Assembly (NCBI GenBank): GCA_001770415.1
Contig: MEQX01000063.1
Span: 1-54,045 of the forward strand
DNA from: Betaproteobacteria bacterium RIFCSPLOWO2_02_FULL_63_19
GTDB lineage: Bacteria; Pseudomonadota; Gammaproteobacteria; Burkholderiales; SG8-39
Length of the DNA stretch: 54,045 nt
Direction: 5' to 3'
Shown here: positions 25,410 through 33,315 of the stretch, piece by piece
How the letters are laid out: each line of letters starts with the position of its first letter
How positions within the stretch are numbered: position 1 is the stretch's first letter
Made by a program: the position numbers and the translations under genes
Notes under the pieces: model-generated
What the model saw: the letters and a program-made list of their open reading frames with translations, nothing else
Told to the model about the DNA's origin: nothing
The model's database searches: none

Positions 25410-26195
25410 ATGAGTGAGACCCCGTTACACCGGCTCTACCACCATTATTCGGAGCTGCCTGTCAGTATGCGCATCGTGTATACGGCGGCGCTGTGCATAC
25501 TGGGCATGGGGTACCTCTTCGGCATGCTTTACCTTGTTCATGTCTACTCGGGCCGCGACGGGAACCCGAATACCCTGTCCTACGAAGACCTGGTCATCGC
25601 CTACACCGGCAGCGGAAAAGGCTCGCGGCTGGAATCCGCGCTGCGCGGTCCGATGTCCAGCATGCTGCCCGCTGAAGAGGCCAACGCATTGGTGAGCTGG
25701 GCGCAGAAAGGCGCGGAACGCAGCACCTACGAATCGTTCATAAGACCAACCATCGACAAGCGCTGCATGTCCTGCCATGACGGCAGCAACCCGCACCTGG
25801 CGAACCTGGGCGGTTACGACCTCATGAAGAAGGTAACCGAACAAGACACGGGAACCGATATCTTTACGCTCGTTCGCGTTTCCCATATCCACCTGTTCGG
25901 GATGACCTTCATTTTCTTCATCCTCGGCAGCATTTTCAGCCACGCGTTCCTCCGTCCCTTATGGCTGAAGTACGTGCTGATCGCATTGCCGTTCGTTTGC
26001 GAGGCTGTGGATATCAGTTCCTGGTATCTTGTCAAGGTGTATCACCCGTTCGCGTACGTCACCATGGCTTCCGGCGGGATAATGGGTGCGTCCTTCGCGA
26101 CGATGTGGCTCATCTCCATGTACCAGATGTGGTTCTCGGGGACGCCCGAAGCCGTCGCCGCGCGGCACGGCGTCAAGGAAATCATCGTCGGGTAG
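25410..26195 (+). CDS. Polytopic membrane protein with one CxxCH heme site
   Basis: This 261-residue protein has about four membrane segments (about residues 20-45, 157-178, 185-205 and 213-240). A soluble loop between the first and second holds C-M-S-C-H-D at about residue 118. Histidines in V-S-H-I-H-L-F-G-M and Y-H-P-F lie at membrane borders and could ligate further heme, which I cannot confirm. I recall similar proteins annotated by mistake as elongation factor 1-alpha; nothing here supports that. AAAGGAAA precedes the ATG at 25410. Co-location with five cytochrome or NrfD-type genes suggests a role in passing electrons through or out of the membrane. Confidence 0.85.
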   Translation: MSETPLHRLYHHYSELPVSMRIVYTAALCILGMGYLFGMLYLVHVYSGRDGNPNTLSYEDLVIAYTGSGKGSRLESALRGPMSSMLPAEEANALVSWAQKGAERSTYESFIRPTIDKRCMSCHDGSNPHLANLGGYDLMKKVTEQDTGTDIFTLVRVSHIHLFGMTFIFFILGSIFSHAFLRPLWLKYVLIALPFVCEAVDISSWYLVKVYHPFAYVTMASGGIMGASFATMWLISMYQMWFSGTPEAVAARHGVKEIIVG

Positions 26196-26366
26196 GCGGT
26201 TCCCGCAGGTCTCGGACATCTTAGTCCCGCGCAAGGGTCCTCGTGCCAGCATAGCGGCGTCGGTCGGCCTTTAATGACATCGACGGGACCTGCGAACGCG
26301 CGAACGCCGGAGACGTAACAAGCGTTCCGTCGCCATTTCGGCGTCCCACGCCCGGAATCATTGCGT

Positions 26367-26390
26367 GCGGCCGTCCTATCGTACGGCCGC
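26367..26390. terminator. Hairpin between convergent genes, possible terminator
   Basis: GCGGCCGT (26367-26374) pairs with ACGGCCGC (26383-26390) over an 8-base loop, in the 243-base space between two convergent genes. There is no T-run on either side, so termination is only suggested by position. Confidence 0.3.
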
Positions 26391-26438
26391 GCCGGAACTG
26401 CGGCGATGCGATTCTGCCGCTACTTTCTGTCCAACCGA

Positions 26439-27572
26439 TCACTTTGCCGGCTGAGTTGCATACCAGGCCGCCAAGCTCTCGATAATCGCATTGCTGTACG
26501 GAGAACTCATCCGATGCATGGTGGAACTTTCCCGCTTGCCGTCGCGGTACGCTCTGAGCGCCATGACCAGATAATCCTTGTCCTGTCCCCGCATTTTCGG
26601 CGCAGCCATCCCGGGGTTCTCGTGGTCGTGGCACCGATTGCATTTTTCAGCCAGTTCCTCGGTGGAAGTCGGCACCTTATCCGCAGCCCGGGGCTCCTGC
26701 GTCGCGTAGAAGGCTGCAATGTCCTCGACTTCCTTGTCGCTGAGTCCGGCGACGTAGCGCTGCATGCCCCAGTTCTTGCGGATGGTCCGATAGGATTTCG
26801 TAGACCTGATTAAATACTCTGCGTCCTGTCCGGCGAGACTCGGCGTGGCAGCATCGGCGCTCACGCCGCGCGTGCCATGGCATCCGCCGCACATCGCGGT
26901 GAGCGGCTCTCCCGCTTTCGGGTTGCCGCCATGGTTCTTGTCAGTCCGCTTCACGGGCGTCTGCGCCGCGAAGTACAGCGCCAGGTTTTCCAGCTCCAGC
27001 TTGCTCGCATTGCCCAGAATGCCCTTCATCGCCGGGGTAGCCCGCTCAGCCTGGTGGTATTCCTGAATCGCGGCGACCAGATAATGCGGCTGCTGACCCG
27101 CCAGCGACGGCGTACCGGGAACCGTAGAGTTACCGTCCGCGCCATGACATTGGGTGCATGCGGCCGCGAGCTTCTTGCCCGCCTCGTAAGCCGAGGAATG
27201 CTTCACGTCGCTGGCCGCTGCGTTCACCACCGGCGGCTGAGCGGCATAGTACGCGGCGATATTGCGCATGTCGGCATCGCTCATGTCCCTCGTCAGGTCC
27301 CTGAGAGCAGCATGCGTGCGCTGTCTGTTCTTGTACTCGATCAGCGAGGCAAGCAGGTAGCGCGCCCGCTGCGCAGCCAGATGCGGAATCGCAGGGGCGA
27401 CGCCCTTGCCGTCCAGTCCGTGGCAGGTCTTGCAGCTTTTCTCGGCGATGATCTTGCCTGCGTTGACGTCACCGATAGGCTTGGCAGCCTCGGCCTTCCC
27501 GGTAGGTTCCTGCTTATCCGAGCAGGCAACAAGGACGGCCGACAATGCGACGGCTATGAAGAAGTTTTTCAT
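26439..27572 (-). CDS. Tetraheme cytochrome c lipoprotein
   Basis: This 377-residue protein starts with a lipoprotein signal (M-K-N-F-F-I-A-V-A-L, lipobox V-L-V-A-C, lipidated Cys at about residue 17), so it should be tethered to a membrane facing the periplasm. Four class I heme domains follow: C-K-T-C-H-G, C-T-Q-C-H-G, C-G-G-C-H-G and C-N-R-C-H-D. Spacing and the Y-Y-A-A-Q or Y-F-A-A-Q end helices parallel the tetraheme protein encoded at 24043, so the two are likely paralogues; the fourth site has lost the usual Gly after His. It lies 243 bases downstream of the CbcL-like gene on the same strand and could receive its electrons. Confidence 0.93.
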   Translation of the reverse strand: MKNFFIAVALSAVLVACSDKQEPTGKAEAAKPIGDVNAGKIIAEKSCKTCHGLDGKGVAPAIPHLAAQRARYLLASLIEYKNRQRTHAALRDLTRDMSDADMRNIAAYYAAQPPVVNAAASDVKHSSAYEAGKKLAAACTQCHGADGNSTVPGTPSLAGQQPHYLVAAIQEYHQAERATPAMKGILGNASKLELENLALYFAAQTPVKRTDKNHGGNPKAGEPLTAMCGGCHGTRGVSADAATPSLAGQDAEYLIRSTKSYRTIRKNWGMQRYVAGLSDKEVEDIAAFYATQEPRAADKVPTSTEELAEKCNRCHDHENPGMAAPKMRGQDKDYLVMALRAYRDGKRESSTMHRMSSPYSNAIIESLAAWYATQPAK

Positions 27573-27815
27573 TGGAAATCTCGAATGATTAATGGTTCAA
27601 CTACTGCTTTCGGCATGCTGGTTCAAGCCGTTTGCACCTGCACCATTTTATTCCGATGACAGACGGAAACATAGTGCGAATCGTACCCGAGGTCAGGACG
27701 GTGCCGCGTCGCGAATTCGAGAATTTCCCGCGCGCTTCATCGGTCCACGCAAGGCTCCTCAGTCCCGAAGCGGAGCAGCTCGCCGGCGTCCCTGAATTCC
27801 CCTTCGCGTACGGAT

Positions 27816-29831
27816 TCAACCGCCATTTAGATCACCCAAGACCCCTATCAGTACAAAAGCGAGCAGCACCAAGCCGAAGAATATCAGCGTAAATCCGAGT
27901 ATCTTCGAGCCCCGTGTCATTGGGGCGGACGGCGCGTCCACCAAGTACTTCTCCAGTTCCCCGGTCTTGACCAGCCGGTTGTACTCCACCGTGTGCTCGT
28001 GTCGGAACTCCTCCAGTGGCACCGCACCGGTGAACATCACGGTATCCAACGGGAACTTGTCAGGCCTGAAGTGATTGTTGAAGAAGTGAACCGTGAACAG
28101 GAACAGTACCGCGAGAAGTGCCTCCTCGCCATGGAAAATCGTTGCCACGTTGAACGCCCAACCAGGCAGGAACGAGGCCGTCGCGTTCGGAAACCACAGC
28201 ATCACGCCGCTGACTCCGATGATGGTGACGCCCCAGAAGGGTGCCCAGTAGTCGAATTTCTCCCAGTAAGTCCAGCGATCGAATACAGGCCGCGGCCCCA
28301 TGCCGAAGAACCACTTGAACATGGCCATGATGTCCCAGAGATCCTGCAGGCGTGGAACCAGCGAATTGGGTCCGAACCAGTCGAACTCGCGCCAGTTCTT
28401 GGCGATTCGAATCACGAAATAGACCAGTTGCGCGAAAAAGACCGACACAAATATCACCGCGGACACCCTGTGTATGTACGCCGCCGCGATGGGACCTCCA
28501 AGCGCGTTCATGATCACCGGCGCCCATGCGGTCTTGGAATAAAACACCGACATTCCGGTCAAAGTCAGCAACATCAGGCTCAGCGCGAACGTGAGATGGG
28601 CGATGCGCCAGATCAACGGGAAACGCCGGTAATACTTGCCCTTGATCCCCGCAACGGCCTCCGCCGCTACGTGCGGCCGGGTCCTGCGCTCCTGACGGTC
28701 CTTGTATTCCCGGTAGAACCACAACGCCGAATGAGTCCAGAAGAATGCAAAGGTACCGACGAGTAGCTGAAGCATGAACTTCGACGCGATCCATATGTAG
28801 GGATAGCGGCCGAAGTCGTGGGTCGTACCGTGCGGCTCGAACGTGACAAAACCTTTGGTCGCTCCCGTGTGGCATTTCTGGCAGGTTCGAAGCCGGTTGT
28901 CCGGGTGTACCGTCGAATTGGGATTATCCACGCGCTGTACTGTGTGACTGCCGTGGCAGTCAAAGCACTTGGCCGTGTGGGCGTATCCCAGCCAGTTCAC
29001 CTGGCCATGATAGGTTTCCGTATAGGTCTTCAGGCTTTCGGTATGGCAGTTTCCGCAATTCCGGGTGATCGCTACCCTGGTCGCGTCCTTCGCCGGATCT
29101 TCGACGTCGTGCGTGGTATGGCAATCCGCGCAAATGGCGGCATACGGGTTGCCCTGCTCCAGAACCGCCTTGCCATGCACGGAGGTCGCGTACTCCTTGC
29201 GCTCCTTCGCATGGCATTTTCCGCAGGCGTTCGGGACGCTCACGCGCCATTGCGTGCGCTCCGCACTGCCCTTCGGATACACGTAGTGGGCTTCGTGACA
29301 GTTGTAGCAGGTTGCATTGGTGCGCGACTGGTCGGCGCGACTCGGCCGCGCATGAATGGATTTCATGTAGTGCTTGATCTGTTCGACCACGACCCCCAGC
29401 CTCGCGTTCTGCTGAGTCTTGCTCTCCTTCACGGCGGCGGCCCACAATCTCTCGTGGCACTCCACGCAGCTCACCCTGACTTCGATCCCCGGCTTATGCG
29501 GAATTTCGGTGATGTTCCTGTGGCACTCAACGCAGAGTCGTTTGCCGTGCACACTTTTCTCGAACTTGTCCTTGTTCACATCCAACGGGCGCATTTTTCC
29601 ATCGGGCCCCGGCACCCCGAATCCAGGATTGGCATGACAACCCAAACACAGTTCGCTCGGAATCTGAATAGCCGCGGGTTCTGCCTCCTTGGCGGGCGCT
29701 GAAGCCTTGTCGGTCTTCACGGCAGCAGCAGTGGTATCGGCGGCGTTGACAAACGCCGTCCACAGGAACGGCGCGGTCGCCAAACAAAGAACCCCCGTCA
29801 ATATCCATACTGCAGTTCTCGAAACACGCAT
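27816..29831 (-). CDS. Nonaheme cytochrome c fused to cytochrome b (CbcL-like)
   Basis: This 671-residue protein has a signal segment (residues 8-30) and a periplasmic part of about 300 residues with nine CxxCH motifs: C-L-G-C-H, C-V-E-C-H twice, C-Y-N-C-H, C-G-K-C-H, C-A-D-C-H, C-G-N-C-H, C-F-D-C-H and C-Q-K-C-H. A membrane part follows with about five or six helices, and histidines in R-I-A-H-L-T-F, Y-I-H-R-V-S and F-H-G-E-E then V-H-F-F-N-N-H suit a HydC/FdnI-type diheme cytochrome b. This is the architecture of Geobacter CbcL, an inner-membrane quinol oxidase needed for reducing low-potential Fe(III). I choose ATG 29831 over 29879 because the signal segment follows it. An FNR-like site lies upstream. 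Confidence 0.9.
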   Translation of the reverse strand: MRVSRTAVWILTGVLCLATAPFLWTAFVNAADTTAAAVKTDKASAPAKEAEPAAIQIPSELCLGCHANPGFGVPGPDGKMRPLDVNKDKFEKSVHGKRLCVECHRNITEIPHKPGIEVRVSCVECHERLWAAAVKESKTQQNARLGVVVEQIKHYMKSIHARPSRADQSRTNATCYNCHEAHYVYPKGSAERTQWRVSVPNACGKCHAKERKEYATSVHGKAVLEQGNPYAAICADCHTTHDVEDPAKDATRVAITRNCGNCHTESLKTYTETYHGQVNWLGYAHTAKCFDCHGSHTVQRVDNPNSTVHPDNRLRTCQKCHTGATKGFVTFEPHGTTHDFGRYPYIWIASKFMLQLLVGTFAFFWTHSALWFYREYKDRQERRTRPHVAAEAVAGIKGKYYRRFPLIWRIAHLTFALSLMLLTLTGMSVFYSKTAWAPVIMNALGGPIAAAYIHRVSAVIFVSVFFAQLVYFVIRIAKNWREFDWFGPNSLVPRLQDLWDIMAMFKWFFGMGPRPVFDRWTYWEKFDYWAPFWGVTIIGVSGVMLWFPNATASFLPGWAFNVATIFHGEEALLAVLFLFTVHFFNNHFRPDKFPLDTVMFTGAVPLEEFRHEHTVEYNRLVKTGELEKYLVDAPSAPMTRGSKILGFTLIFFGLVLLAFVLIGVLGDLNGG

Positions 29832-30304
29832 GGCCTTCAAATCCCTATTCAGAAATGGCGTCCTTGTCAGACACGGCAATAGGCGGACCCGCCATTGTTA
29901 TTGATACCCGCTCGTACAATTTGACTGAAATCAAGTCCCTGTTCCAAAAAGCCCGATCCTGCGTCGCGATCCGAGAACGGAACGGCGGCCACATGGTGAA
30001 ATCGCTCCGCCGGTGCAGGATTTCACCGCAAACGACGTAGCGCCACGCGACTTTTGGGAACTGCTGCGGCCATCCCGGCACCCGTAGCGGCAACAGCGCG
30101 TTCAGAGGCGTCCCAAAGGCACGAATAGTCAGAATCTCTCGAGCAGTCGGGCTGATTGGAGCATCCGAGCCTGCTTTCCGGTTCCCGATGCGACCCCGGC
30201 GTCCAGGCCAAATTATGGTGTGCCGTCTGAACATGGTTACTCATCAATTCGTCCATGATATATTCGTCGAATATTCGATCAATTGGTTGGCGAGGAGAGA
30301 AAAC
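29832..30304. other. Divergent promoter region, CbcL-like gene and TAXI receptor 3
   Basis: These 473 bases separate the minus-strand CbcL-like gene from the plus-strand receptor gene. The left part holds the FNR-like site at 29921-29934. The right end is AT-rich: TCGAATATTCGA (30267-30278) is a perfect palindrome preceded by TATATT at 30259-30264, a possible -10. No coding frame here shows family resemblance. Confidence 0.45.
29921..29934 (-). promoter_or_regulatory. FNR/ANR-like binding site upstream of the CbcL-like gene
   Basis: On the minus strand the site reads TTGATTTCAGTCAA, against the FNR consensus TTGAT-N4-ATCAA with one mismatch. It is centred about 97 bases upstream of the ATG at 29831. 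A loose -10-like AACAAT lies about 31 bases downstream of its centre, as for class II activation. This would turn the gene on at low oxygen. Confidence 0.55.
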
Positions 30305-31321
30305 ATGTTTCAAGAACGTCGCAACACGATTGCCACGCTAAGTGCCGCTGCCGTGGTCGTGAGTATTGGTTTTGCTTCCCCCGTTTGGGCGCAGCAGCGC
30401 GTCACCATCGGCACCAATCAGGCCGGGACCTTCTACAATCAGATCGGCGGTCTGATGGCAACCTTGGTCCAGTCCAAGACCGGCGTGCAGAGCACGTCGC
30501 GGCCATTCTCCGGAACGTCGGTCTATCTTCCGCAGTTGCACCGCGGTGAGATCACCTTCGGCATTAACTCGGCGCTCGATTCCTCGAATGCCTACACCGG
30601 AGGAGGAGTCTACAAGCAGCCTCTGAATCATGTGCGTGCTGCGCTTCTCGTCTATCGCGCGCCGTACGGGTATTTTGCCAAGAGCAGTTCAGGCATGAAG
30701 ACGATCGCCGACCTCAAGGGAAAGAAGGTGATCGTCACCCAGCGAGCGATCGCCTCCTTCGACAAGTTCAACGAGGCGATTCTTGCAACGGCCGGATTGA
30801 CGCCTGCCGACGTTTCGCCGGTCACGGTTTCCGGAGTTGTGGAATCCGTGCGCTCGGTCACCGAAGACAAGGTGGTCGCGGCGCCTCTCCTGCTCGGAAT
30901 TCCGCTGCTGCGTGAGGCCGACGCGGCAATTCCCGGCGGCATTCGCGTTCTCGCGTTCGGCCCGAACGACGCCAAGCTCGACGAGTTGCGTGGCATCACG
31001 ACCATGATCCTCAAGCCCGCCAAGCCGCTGGTCGGCGTGAAGGAACCAACCAAGGTGGCGCGTTTCGATGTCTATCTGAACACTGGTTCCGACATCTCGG
31101 CCGACACCGTGTACAAGGTGGTAAAGACAGTGTACGAAAACTGGGGCGCGATGCAGAAGCAAATGCCGCCGTTGCGCGGCGTCAAGCCGGCCGACCTTGT
31201 GCCGGTCAGGATGAGCCACCCGTTCCACGAAGGCGCCGTGCGCTATTTCAGGGAAGCTGGGATTTGGAGCGACGCGCACAAGGCGCAGCAGGACGCGCTG
31301 CTGGCACAAATGACCAAATAG
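30305..31321 (+). CDS. TAXI-family TRAP solute receptor, system 3
   Basis: This is a 338-residue periplasmic receptor with a signal peptide (hydrophobic residues 10-26, cleavage after V-W-A-Q). The mature start V-T-I-G-T-N-Q-A-G-T-F-Y-N-Q-I-G is a textbook TAXI opening. P-F-S-G-T-S-V-Y-L-P-Q and the C-terminal S-H-P-F-H-E-G-A-V-R-Y-F-R-E-A-G complete the family pattern. The ATG at 30305 follows GAGGAG. It precedes its permease by four bases. The convergent ferulate-type genes suggest an aromatic acid as substrate, but they are not in the same operon. Confidence 0.93.
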   Translation: MFQERRNTIATLSAAAVVVSIGFASPVWAQQRVTIGTNQAGTFYNQIGGLMATLVQSKTGVQSTSRPFSGTSVYLPQLHRGEITFGINSALDSSNAYTGGGVYKQPLNHVRAALLVYRAPYGYFAKSSSGMKTIADLKGKKVIVTQRAIASFDKFNEAILATAGLTPADVSPVTVSGVVESVRSVTEDKVVAAPLLLGIPLLREADAAIPGGIRVLAFGPNDAKLDELRGITTMILKPAKPLVGVKEPTKVARFDVYLNTGSDISADTVYKVVKTVYENWGAMQKQMPPLRGVKPADLVPVRMSHPFHEGAVRYFREAGIWSDAHKAQQDALLAQMTK

Positions 31322-31325
31322 GCGC

Positions 31326-33248
31326 ATGGTCCGTCCGGACATTGTGAGTACGCTCGCAACCGGACTCAAGAAGACCTGTTATGCATTTCTGATCCTGGGC
31401 GGTATCGCCTGGGTGATGAATGTTCCCCAGTATCTTGGCGTGCCGATCATCGCCGCCGAATGGCTCGGCGTCTATCTGGCCGTCGGCATCGCCGCGGCGT
31501 TACTGCAACATCCCTATGGCAACGAAGCGGGGTTGCTGGAAGTTGTTTTGGGCGTTGTCGCGATCGCCGTCTGGAGCTGGATGTCTGCCCATTACAACGT
31601 CTGGCTGACCGATTTCGCTGGCTATACACCGCAAAAATACGTCCCAGGGATCGTCGCCCTGATGCTGATGATGGAGGCGCTGCGCAAGTCCTGCGGCCTT
31701 CCAATCACCGTTCTTGTCTGGCTGCTGATTCTCTACGGTTTGGTTGGTCATCTGCTGCCGCCACCGTTCCAGGCGGACCGGCTGCCGATTCCTTCCTATG
31801 TCATGTATCTCTATGCGGACACGAACGCGGTCCCAGGTCTGGTGCTGATTATCATCGCCTCGCTGGTGCTGGCGTTCATCGTGCTTGGAAAACTGATGGA
31901 AGTGAGCGGTGCGACAGGCTTCTTTACCGACCTGGCACTGGCGACCATGGGCCACCGGCGGGGTGGTCCGGCCAAAGTCGCAGTGATTGCCTCCAGTCTG
32001 TTCGGCAGCATTTCCGGTTCGCCGGTCAGCAACATCATGTCCACCGGCGTAATCACGATTCCGTTGATGAAACGCACCGGCTTTCGTCCCGATCAGGCAG
32101 CAGCGATCGAGGCGGTTGCCTCGACAGGCGGGCAAATAGCGCCCCCGGTCATGGGCGCGGCCGCGTTCCTGATCGCAGAGTTTCTGCAGATCACCTATTA
32201 CGAAGTTGTCATCGCGGCGGCGCTGCCAGCCTTCTTCTACTACCTTTGCCTGTTCTTTCAGATCGATGCGATTTCCGCGCGCCGCGGCCTTGCCGGGCTT
32301 CCAAGAAGCGAACTCCCCATGCTCCGCAGGGTGCTCAAAACGGGCTGGGTGTTCATCGTTCCACTGGCGCTGCTGATCTATCTGCTATTCTGGAAAGCGT
32401 ACACGCCGTCGCTGGCGGCCTTGAGTTCGGCGGCATTGCTTCTCCTGTTCGCTTTTGTGCGCAAGCGCATGCTTTCCTGCGCTGACTGGTCAGATTTCAT
32501 TTTCGGCGGTGGAGCCAGCATGATCCCGCTGGTGCTCATCGGAGCCGGAGCCGGGGTGGTAGTCGGCGTGATGAATGCGACCGGACTCGGTCAATCGATC
32601 TCCTTCGTGCTGGTGCAGGCAGGTGAAGGGTTCGGCCTGTTGCCGATGCTGATGATCACCGCGCTGTTGTCGATCGTGCTCGGCATGGGCATGCCGACGA
32701 CGGCCATCTACGTCGTTCTGTCGATCGTTATTGCACCGGCGCTGGTCAAGATGGGCGTCGCGACATTGGCGGCCCATCTTTTCATATTCTATTTCGGCGT
32801 GCTGTCGTTCCTCACGCCGCCGGTCGCGGTCTCCAGTTTCGTCGCCGCCGGCCTGGCAAAAGCGAGCATGTGGCGCACCAGCTGGTCCGGCATACAGCTT
32901 GCGGCGCTCGCCTACCTGTTGCCGTTCCTGTGGGTCTACAATCCGGCGTTGCTGCTGCAGGGATCGTGGCAGCAAGTGATTCTCGCGGTGCTCACAACCA
33001 CGGTTGCGGCGTTGGTCATCGCCATGGGCATGCAATCGGCAGGTATTCACACCATGCGCGCCGGCCTGCTTCTCAGAGGAATCAGCTTTATTGTTGCCGG
33101 GCTCGCCATTGGCCTGGCCTTTCTGTGGACCGGACCGGAATCCTTGCTTCTGCTGATCCCGTCGGGTCTGGGGATGGCGCTGTGCTTCTGGAAGGACCTG
33201 CTACTGGGCAACAGGCAGGTTGCGGTCAGCCCCGCCAACAGCCGCTGA
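31326..33248 (+). CDS. TRAP transporter fused permease, system 3
   Basis: This 640-residue fused TRAP permease shares S-S-L-F-G-S-I-S-G-S-P-V-S-N-I, E-A-V-A-S-T-G-G-Q-I-A-P-P-V-M-G and L-G-M-G-M-P-T-T-A-I-Y with the family. The pattern is closer to system 2 than to system 1. The ATG at 31326 lies four bases after the receptor stop, so translation is coupled. It works with the receptor to import a carboxylate using an ion gradient. A convergent acyl-CoA synthetase gene ends 67 bases away, with no clear terminator between. Confidence 0.93.
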   Translation: MVRPDIVSTLATGLKKTCYAFLILGGIAWVMNVPQYLGVPIIAAEWLGVYLAVGIAAALLQHPYGNEAGLLEVVLGVVAIAVWSWMSAHYNVWLTDFAGYTPQKYVPGIVALMLMMEALRKSCGLPITVLVWLLILYGLVGHLLPPPFQADRLPIPSYVMYLYADTNAVPGLVLIIIASLVLAFIVLGKLMEVSGATGFFTDLALATMGHRRGGPAKVAVIASSLFGSISGSPVSNIMSTGVITIPLMKRTGFRPDQAAAIEAVASTGGQIAPPVMGAAAFLIAEFLQITYYEVVIAAALPAFFYYLCLFFQIDAISARRGLAGLPRSELPMLRRVLKTGWVFIVPLALLIYLLFWKAYTPSLAALSSAALLLLFAFVRKRMLSCADWSDFIFGGGASMIPLVLIGAGAGVVVGVMNATGLGQSISFVLVQAGEGFGLLPMLMITALLSIVLGMGMPTTAIYVVLSIVIAPALVKMGVATLAAHLFIFYFGVLSFLTPPVAVSSFVAAGLAKASMWRTSWSGIQLAALAYLLPFLWVYNPALLLQGSWQQVILAVLTTTVAALVIAMGMQSAGIHTMRAGLLLRGISFIVAGLAIGLAFLWTGPESLLLLIPSGLGMALCFWKDLLLGNRQVAVSPANSR

Positions 33249-33315
33249 CCTCCCTCGGATCGTTCCCGATCGGTCAGTCATCGCGTCCCTGACCGGAATT
33301 CGGGGGTATGCGTTG

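Noticed and set aside
17469..29831. Nitrite reductase or tetrathionate/polysulfide reductase locus
   Set aside because: NrfC/NrfD-like genes occur, but no NrfA, molybdopterin subunit or octaheme reductase is present.
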